Shown: positions 59,230 through 64,000 of the stretch, piece by piece
How positions within the stretch are numbered: the first letter of the stretch is position 1
Layout: each line of letters starts with the position of its first letter
NCBI RefSeq assembly: GCF_002056795.1
Contig: NZ_CP020104.1
Coordinates: 6,953,501 to 7,017,500, forward strand
Direction of reading: 5' to 3'
Length of the DNA stretch: 64,000 nt
From: Spirosoma aerolatum
Lineage (GTDB): Bacteria; Bacteroidota; Bacteroidia; Cytophagales; Spirosomataceae
Translations under genes and position numbers: made by a program
The notes under the pieces: generated by a model
Told to the model about the DNA's origin: nothing
The model's input: the letters and a program-made list of their open reading frames with translations, nothing else
The model's database searches: none

Positions 59230-59764
59230 TTCGAAATGATTTAGCTAATGGCGATGCCAGGTAGGTTGCTCCTACCAGAGCGGCTAACAACAGTATCCCG
59301 ACGATTTCAAACGGTAATACATATTCGGTCATGAGTTGTCGACCGATGGTATTTACGGTGCTCTGCCACCCAGCCGGCTGATTTAATAAGGCAAAATTTG
59401 CCTTTGCCAGCAACGTAAATAGAGCGACAAATAAACTTCCGGCCACTAAGGCACTAATCACCCAACCTGTAGAACGATTCAGGGAAGCAATTCGATTGGG
59501 CTGCTGGTTACTCGCGTCTGCAGCAGGATCGGTTTTATTCGTGAGCATTACTCCAAAAATAACCAGTACCAATACCCCCCCAACATAAATCATAAGCTGT
59601 GCTATCGCCAGAAAGTCGGCACTTGCCAGTACAAACAAGCCTGCTACGCCCAACAGAGTCAGGAGCAAAAAAAACGCTGCATAAATTACATTACGGGTAA
59701 ACAGCACCGCCAGCCCTCCCGAGAGACTAAGCGCAGCAAACGTATAAAAAGCAACCTGAATCAC
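59216..59764 (-). CDS. nuoJ: NADH-quinone oxidoreductase subunit J
   Basis: This 182-residue membrane protein has the NuoJ pattern: FYTFAALSLSGGLAVLFTRNVIYAAFFLLLTLLGVAGLFVL, AQLMIYVGGVLVLVIFGVMLTN, and a C-terminal TM (VLPFEIVGILLLAALVGATYLA). It overlaps nuoK by 14 bases and follows nuoI by 13. Confidence 0.92.
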   Translation of the reverse strand: MIQVAFYTFAALSLSGGLAVLFTRNVIYAAFFLLLTLLGVAGLFVLASADFLAIAQLMIYVGGVLVLVIFGVMLTNKTDPAADASNQQPNRIASLNRSTGWVISALVAGSLFVALFTLLAKANFALLNQPAGWQSTVNTIGRQLMTEYVLPFEIVGILLLAALVGATYLASPLAKSFRNAAR

Positions 59765-59777
59765 TGAATTAGCTGGT

Positions 59778-61202
59778 TTAATTAGTCGATTCGCCTTCGT
59801 CCGATTTGGGTTTAGGCTTCATGGTCGGTCGGAAAGCGGGTTTGGGCTTAGGGGCCTCCTGACTTGTTTCTGTTGGCTCCGATGGTTGATACTCCTCAGC
59901 GGCCTCTGGTTTCGCATTCAACTCTATCCGTCCGCTAGTTTCTCCTTCCGGTGTTGGTTTTGGCTTCATCGTTGGCCGAAATCCAGGTTTCGGTTTTGCT
60001 GCTTCGGTAGGTTGTGCTGCGGGTTTTGGATCGGGCGCTGTTTTAGCCGGATTGGCGGGCTTCATGGTTGGGCGAAAACCAGCAGGCTTCGGTTTAACAG
60101 GCTCCACACGCTCCGACTCATTAGTTTCCGACGCAGGTTTCTCTGGTTCAACCGCCTTAGCAACCGTTGGTTTCATAGTTGGTCGGAAACTGGGAGACTT
60201 TGCACCTGGTTTCGGAGTCACCACTTCAGACTTTGCTGGCCCGATGGCATCAGGCTCAAGCGATTTTGTTGGTTCAGCTTTTCCCGGCTTCATGGTTGGC
60301 CGGAACGCCGGTTTGACAACAACCGGCTTATCTTCAACCGATTTCTCGCCAGCCGGTTTATCTTCACCAACATCCTCTACAACTGACTTTATTGGCTTTT
60401 GCGTAGGTTTGAACACCGGACGTTTGGCCGCTTCCAGCCCTCCCTGGGCAATCTGTTGCATTTCCTCCGGTTTAGCGTCTGTCAATGGGTGTTCAATTGA
60501 TGACCCTTCTGAGTTAGCTGGTTTATCAGTGGCAGGTGCAGCCGGTTTGGCTGTCGGCCGGAAAACAGGGCGCTTAGGAGTAGTAGGCGCAGCCGTTGAT
60601 TCTGATGCAGGAGCAATGGTTGGTTTTGCCGTTTTCTGTGCTGCTTTCGCTTCCTCTTTTTCACGTAAGAACTGCTCGTACAAAGAGCGTTTCTCATCGG
60701 CCTGTTCAGGCGTTAAGTTCGAGAAGTTATAGGTAAGCTTGCCCAATTCGAACTCACTGTAATCGAACTTTTTGTCCATCGTCAGGCATTCGGTTGGGCA
60801 AACCACCGTGCAAAGGCCGCAATAGCAGCACTTAGCCATATCGATGTCGAATTTAGCAGCATACAATCGAATGGGGGAGCCATCCGACGCCCGCCCTACT
60901 TCTTCCGTAGCCTTGATAGCATCGATCGTAATACAGTCGACGGGACAGACTTTCGCACATTTATCGCAGACGATGCAATCCTCGATCTCATTCCGAAGTC
61001 GATACCGTCCATTATCGGGAATGGGTAACTGCTCGTGTGGATATTGAAGTGTAACCAGCCCATTTTGAAGGTCGAAATAATTATCGCTGGCAATTCCTTC
61101 AGGCGTCCGGCGTTTCGTCGCTCGTCGAAGGTGCTTCAGCGTAAGACTCAAGCCTTTCAACGTAGTCCGAATCCCGGTCTGTATATCGTGGAAGTAAGAC
61201 AT
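59778..61202 (-). CDS. nuoI: NADH-quinone oxidoreductase subunit I with long repeat tail
   Basis: This 474-residue protein is much longer than usual NuoI (about 150-200 residues). The core has two 4Fe-4S motifs: C76/C79/C82/C86 (EDCIVCDKCAKVCP) and C125/C128/C131/C135 (CCYCGLCTVVCP), which carry electrons to quinone. From about residue 190 the sequence is a Lys/Pro/Ala/Glu-rich tail with seven copies of an FRPTMKP-like motif (FRPTAKP, FKPTQKP, then FRPTMKP five times). The tail is probably disordered and cytoplasmic. The start matches MSYFHDIQTGIRTTLKGLSLTLKH. Confidence 0.9.
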   Translation of the reverse strand: MSYFHDIQTGIRTTLKGLSLTLKHLRRATKRRTPEGIASDNYFDLQNGLVTLQYPHEQLPIPDNGRYRLRNEIEDCIVCDKCAKVCPVDCITIDAIKATEEVGRASDGSPIRLYAAKFDIDMAKCCYCGLCTVVCPTECLTMDKKFDYSEFELGKLTYNFSNLTPEQADEKRSLYEQFLREKEEAKAAQKTAKPTIAPASESTAAPTTPKRPVFRPTAKPAAPATDKPANSEGSSIEHPLTDAKPEEMQQIAQGGLEAAKRPVFKPTQKPIKSVVEDVGEDKPAGEKSVEDKPVVVKPAFRPTMKPGKAEPTKSLEPDAIGPAKSEVVTPKPGAKSPSFRPTMKPTVAKAVEPEKPASETNESERVEPVKPKPAGFRPTMKPANPAKTAPDPKPAAQPTEAAKPKPGFRPTMKPKPTPEGETSGRIELNAKPEAAEEYQPSEPTETSQEAPKPKPAFRPTMKPKPKSDEGESTN

Positions 61203-61208
61203 TTTTAA

Positions 61209-61292
61209 TGATTGAATGATTGAGTGATTGAATGACTGAATGGATCGTCCCTCTTCAATTATTCAATCATTCAATCATTCAGCTATTCAATC
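61209..61292. repeat. Imperfect inverted repeat of GATTGAAT units
   Basis: Arms about 61209-61242 and 61258-61292 are complementary with several mismatches; each is several near-copies of TGATTGAA. It fills the gap between the E1 stop and the nuoI start and is related to a single-arm stretch at 21741-21780. Confidence 0.65.
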
Positions 61293-63699
61293 AGTATAGT
61301 TTGGGAAATCGGTCGGGCTCGCACTCGCTCATTAGCTCGTAAGCCATCTCGATTACATCGTCAACATTTGGTTTTGAGAAATAGTCCCCATCGGAACCAT
61401 AGGGCGGGCGATGCGCTTTAGCCGATAAGGTTCGGGGTGGAGAGTCCAGGTATCGGTAAGCATTCTGTCCGTCCACAACCTGCTGCATCATGTAGGCCGA
61501 AGCCCCACCGGGAACGTCTTCATCCGCAAAAATCACCCGGTTCGTTTTCTTGATCGATTCCAGAATGAGGTGATGCACATCGAAAGGAAGCAGGGTCTGT
61601 ACATCGATTATTTCGGTCTGGATACCCATCTGTGCCAACTGATTAGCCGCTTCCCAAACAATCCGGCACATCGATCCGTAGGTTACGATGGTCAGGTCGG
61701 TACCCGCACGAATAATATCAGGAACCCCCAGCGGAACGCAAAATTCGCTCAAATTATCGGGCAGGACTTCTTTCAGACGATATCCATTCAGGGACTCAAT
61801 CATGAGCGCCGGATCGTCCCCTTTTATAAGCGTATTATAAAAGCCAGCCGCCTGGGTCATATTTCGCGGGACCAGCACATGCAGCCCACGCAGGCTACCC
61901 AGCATGGCCCCCATCGGTGAGCCCGAATGCCAGATACCCTCCAGCCGATGACCCCTGGTACGGATAATTACTGGTGATTTCTGCCCCCCTTTGGTTCGGT
62001 ACAGCAGCGTGGCTAAATCGTCGGTGAGGGTAGCCAGGGTATAATAGACATAATCGAAATACTGAATCTCGACAATAGGCCGCAGACCACGCATAGCCAT
62101 ACCTATCCCCTGCCCGATAATCGTCGTCTCGCGAATGCCGGTATCCGTAATACGAATCTCACCGAACTTCTCCTGAAGGCCTGCAAACCCCTGATTGACA
62201 TCCCCAATTTTACCCACATCTTCGCCTAAAGCTACTACGCGGGGATCGCGGTCAAACAGGCTTTCGAAATAGTGCTGGAGAAGCTGGTAGCCATCCAGTA
62301 TTGGGCTTTCGTCGGAGAACTCAGCTTCTACACCTTCTACCAGCATCGGTGAATCGGGCGATTGACTATATAGATGTGAATGAAACCGATCGTCGTTCTC
62401 AACGTTGGTACGCACCAGCCAGTCTTTCAACCGTTGCCGCCCTGCACCAGAGTCAGTTCGTAATAAGCGTAATGCTTTCCGAACAGCACTAACCGCATCC
62501 CGTCGAATGGGCATGTCGGCTTTCCGAAGCTCCTCACGAATTGCCATCAACTCAGCCGATTTCGGGTTGTGTCGGGCAGCTTGCTGAATCAAATCGACAG
62601 CTTCATCAAAATCATCTTTCAAAGACGCCTGATAGGCATTCCAGGCCTCTGTACGGGCTTTTTTCGTTACTTTTTTAGCTTCGTCCTCGATTTGCTCAAG
62701 TTCCTCATTGGTCGCATAACCATTTTCCAGAATCCATTGCCGGAATGTTCGATTGCAATCATATTCGGCTTCCCAGGCTAAGCGTTCTTTCGACTTATAC
62801 CGTTCGTGCGAACCCGAAGTTGAATGGCCCTGTGGCTGGGTCAGTTCCTGAACGTGCACCAATACCGGCACGTGTTCAGTCCGGCAAATGTGAGCAGCCT
62901 GTTGATAGGTTTCAAGCAGCCCGACGTAATCCCAGCCTTTTACGGTAAAGATTTCAATGCCTTTGTCGTGCGCATCCCGCTGCAAACCAGCCATGGCTTT
63001 CGAAATGCTTGCCTTAGTTGTCTGATACTCAACGGGAACCGAAATACCATAGCCATCATCCCAAACGGACATGAGCAAAGGCACCTGCAATACACCGGCG
63101 GCATTCATGGTCTCCCAAAACATGCCTTGCGAAGTCGATGCATCGCCTATTGTCGAAAATACGATTTCGTTCCCATTATGGGAAAACTTCGTCAGATCGC
63201 TCAGGGCAGGATTATTCCGGAATAATTTAGAGGCATATGCTAATCCAAGCGAACGAGGAATTTGCCCAGCGGTAGGAGCAATATCACAAACGGAGTTGTA
63301 CATCTCTGTCTGGTTACGCCAAAGTCCCTGTTCATCGAGCCAGCGAGTGGCAAAATGCCCATTCATCGAACGGCCAGCGGTATTCGGGTCAGCTTCTAAG
63401 TCCGTATGCGCATAGAGCTGCGCAAAAAATTCCGTCCAGCGAAGTTCACCCAGAGCCGCTACAAACGTTTGGTCGCGATAATATCCTGACCGAAAGTCGC
63501 CCCTTGCGAATGCGTGGGCAGCTGCCAGTTGTGCCAGTTCTTTACCATCGCCGAAAATGCCAAATTTAGCCCGACCTCCCATTACATCGCGCCGACCCAG
63601 TAAACTTGCCTGCCGGCTTTCGCAGGCAAGCCGGTAGTCCGATAGGATTTTTTCGCGACTTAAAATATCAGTTGAGCGGAGTTGTTCGTTTGCTATCAC
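61291..63699 (-). CDS. Fused 2-oxoacid dehydrogenase E1 (alpha plus beta)
   Basis: This 802-residue protein joins E1 alpha (residues about 1-400) and E1 beta (about 470-802). The alpha half has the TPP-binding GDASTSQGMFWETMNAAGVLQVPLLMSVWDDGYGIS; the beta half has VALGEDVGKIGDVNQGF and IIGQGIGMAMRGLRPIVEIQ with HRLEGIWHSGSPMGAMLG. It fits the branched-chain (2-oxoisovalerate) dehydrogenase type found fused in Bacteroidota. E2 and E3 genes are not nearby. A -7 box lies 79 bases upstream. Confidence 0.9.
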   Translation of the reverse strand: MIANEQLRSTDILSREKILSDYRLACESRQASLLGRRDVMGGRAKFGIFGDGKELAQLAAAHAFARGDFRSGYYRDQTFVAALGELRWTEFFAQLYAHTDLEADPNTAGRSMNGHFATRWLDEQGLWRNQTEMYNSVCDIAPTAGQIPRSLGLAYASKLFRNNPALSDLTKFSHNGNEIVFSTIGDASTSQGMFWETMNAAGVLQVPLLMSVWDDGYGISVPVEYQTTKASISKAMAGLQRDAHDKGIEIFTVKGWDYVGLLETYQQAAHICRTEHVPVLVHVQELTQPQGHSTSGSHERYKSKERLAWEAEYDCNRTFRQWILENGYATNEELEQIEDEAKKVTKKARTEAWNAYQASLKDDFDEAVDLIQQAARHNPKSAELMAIREELRKADMPIRRDAVSAVRKALRLLRTDSGAGRQRLKDWLVRTNVENDDRFHSHLYSQSPDSPMLVEGVEAEFSDESPILDGYQLLQHYFESLFDRDPRVVALGEDVGKIGDVNQGFAGLQEKFGEIRITDTGIRETTIIGQGIGMAMRGLRPIVEIQYFDYVYYTLATLTDDLATLLYRTKGGQKSPVIIRTRGHRLEGIWHSGSPMGAMLGSLRGLHVLVPRNMTQAAGFYNTLIKGDDPALMIESLNGYRLKEVLPDNLSEFCVPLGVPDIIRAGTDLTIVTYGSMCRIVWEAANQLAQMGIQTEIIDVQTLLPFDVHHLILESIKKTNRVIFADEDVPGGASAYMMQQVVDGQNAYRYLDSPPRTLSAKAHRPPYGSDGDYFSKPNVDDVIEMAYELMSECEPDRFPKLY

Positions 63700-63777
63700 A
63701 ACAGAGCTACGGATTAAAATCGTCTAACTTTCAATTTATCGATGAAGTGGATGGCTTTCAATAGCCCATTTACTTAA

Positions 63778-63785
63778 CAAAAGTA
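63778..63785 (-). promoter_or_regulatory. Bacteroidota -7 box upstream of the E1 gene
   Basis: In the leftward direction the sequence is TACTTTTG, fitting TAnnTTTG, with T-rich sequence upstream. It lies 78 bases before the E1 start. Confidence 0.5.
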
Positions 63786-63940
63786 AAAGTAAGTCAAAAC
63801 AAGACAGCTTTCAAAAAAACGATTTTTTGAGTTTCTTTGTTAACCAAACAACAACCTGCAAGGATTGGCAAAATGTTTGCTATGATTGAGGTTGTGAGGG
63901 TAAATATCTTAACAACCAAATCATAATTCCGTTTAGTCCA

Positions 63941-64000
63941 ATGAAAAAGATTTTTTCACTTTTCGTAGCTTTATTTGTGTTTGTTGCAGTTAGCTATGCA
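63941..64000 (+). CDS. Start of a secreted-protein gene, cut by the window end
   Basis: The first 20 codons read MKKIFSLFVALFVFVAVSYA, a clear signal peptide (KK, a long hydrophobic run, A at the end). The gene runs off the right edge, so its function is unknown. The upstream gap (63786-63940) is AT-rich and has no clear consensus promoter. Confidence 0.7.
   Translation, partial: MKKIFSLFVALFVFVAVSYA

Noticed and set aside
59886..60732. Two long rightward open frames opposite the NuoI tail
   Set aside because: They mirror the repeated Lys/Pro-rich codons of NuoI; composition is a by-product of the repeats.
1..64000. CRISPR array, rRNA or tRNA genes
   Set aside because: No regular spaced repeats and no recognisable tRNA or rRNA sequence were seen by eye; a covariance-model search would be needed to exclude a tRNA.

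Overview
The window looks like a piece of a Cytophagales (Bacteroidota) chromosome, closest in style to Spirosoma and relatives. The reasons are the gliding genes gldD and gldG, a Bacteroidota-type LptD, a DUF2480 protein, -7 boxes of the TAnnTTTG type upstream of several starts, and weak or absent Shine-Dalgarno sequences. These are judgements from reading the sequence; no database search was run.

From 1 to about 20.1 kb lies most of the structural half of a contractile-tailed (Mu-related) prophage. A leftward operon (terminase small and large subunits, gp36-like protein, portal) is divergent from a rightward operon: prohead protease/scaffold, capsid, tail sheath, tail tube, a lysis pair, tail assembly chaperone, tape measure, baseplate hub, spike and wedge genes, gp48-like protein and fibre-like genes. 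The divergent region holds a perfect 15-bp inverted repeat. The tail chaperone has a complete -1 programmed frameshift signal: heptamer A_AAA_AAG, a 6-nt spacer and a 15-bp stem. It leads into a short second frame that overlaps the tape-measure start. Near the right edge are two small leftward genes with related 3' ends and a truncated four-helix-bundle gene. No integrase or transposase is visible, so the left end lies outside the window.

From 20.1 to 37.1 kb is ordinary chromosome: an orphan ABC ATPase, DUF2480, dnaN, a TetA-like MFS pump, a leftward cluster of an MFS protein with small signal-peptide/single-TM proteins, a serine hydrolase, a YceI / four-helix membrane protein / Rieske trio, an ECF sigma factor coupled to an anti-sigma-like beta-barrel protein, a lipoprotein, an App1-like phosphatase, RidA and gltX. 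From 37.2 to 38 kb a small acidic-protein gene precedes two broken genes, a DUF2442/DUF4160 pair.

From 38 to 53 kb come AIM24, gldD, a cytochrome c, a small sugar-modification group (Gfo/Idh/MocA, glycosyltransferase, RmlC-like), an acyl-CoA carboxylase beta subunit, Uma2, MlaD, an amidase, lptD and gldG. From 53 to 64 kb come an Old Yellow Enzyme with an ArsR regulator, a partial respiratory complex I operon (nuoI-J-K, a 2OG-Fe(II) oxygenase, nuoL-M), a fused 2-oxoacid dehydrogenase E1, and the first 20 codons of a secreted protein. NuoI carries a roughly 280-residue C-terminal tail with seven copies of an FRPTMKP-like motif. Many intergenic gaps hold long inverted repeats built from short low-complexity units.
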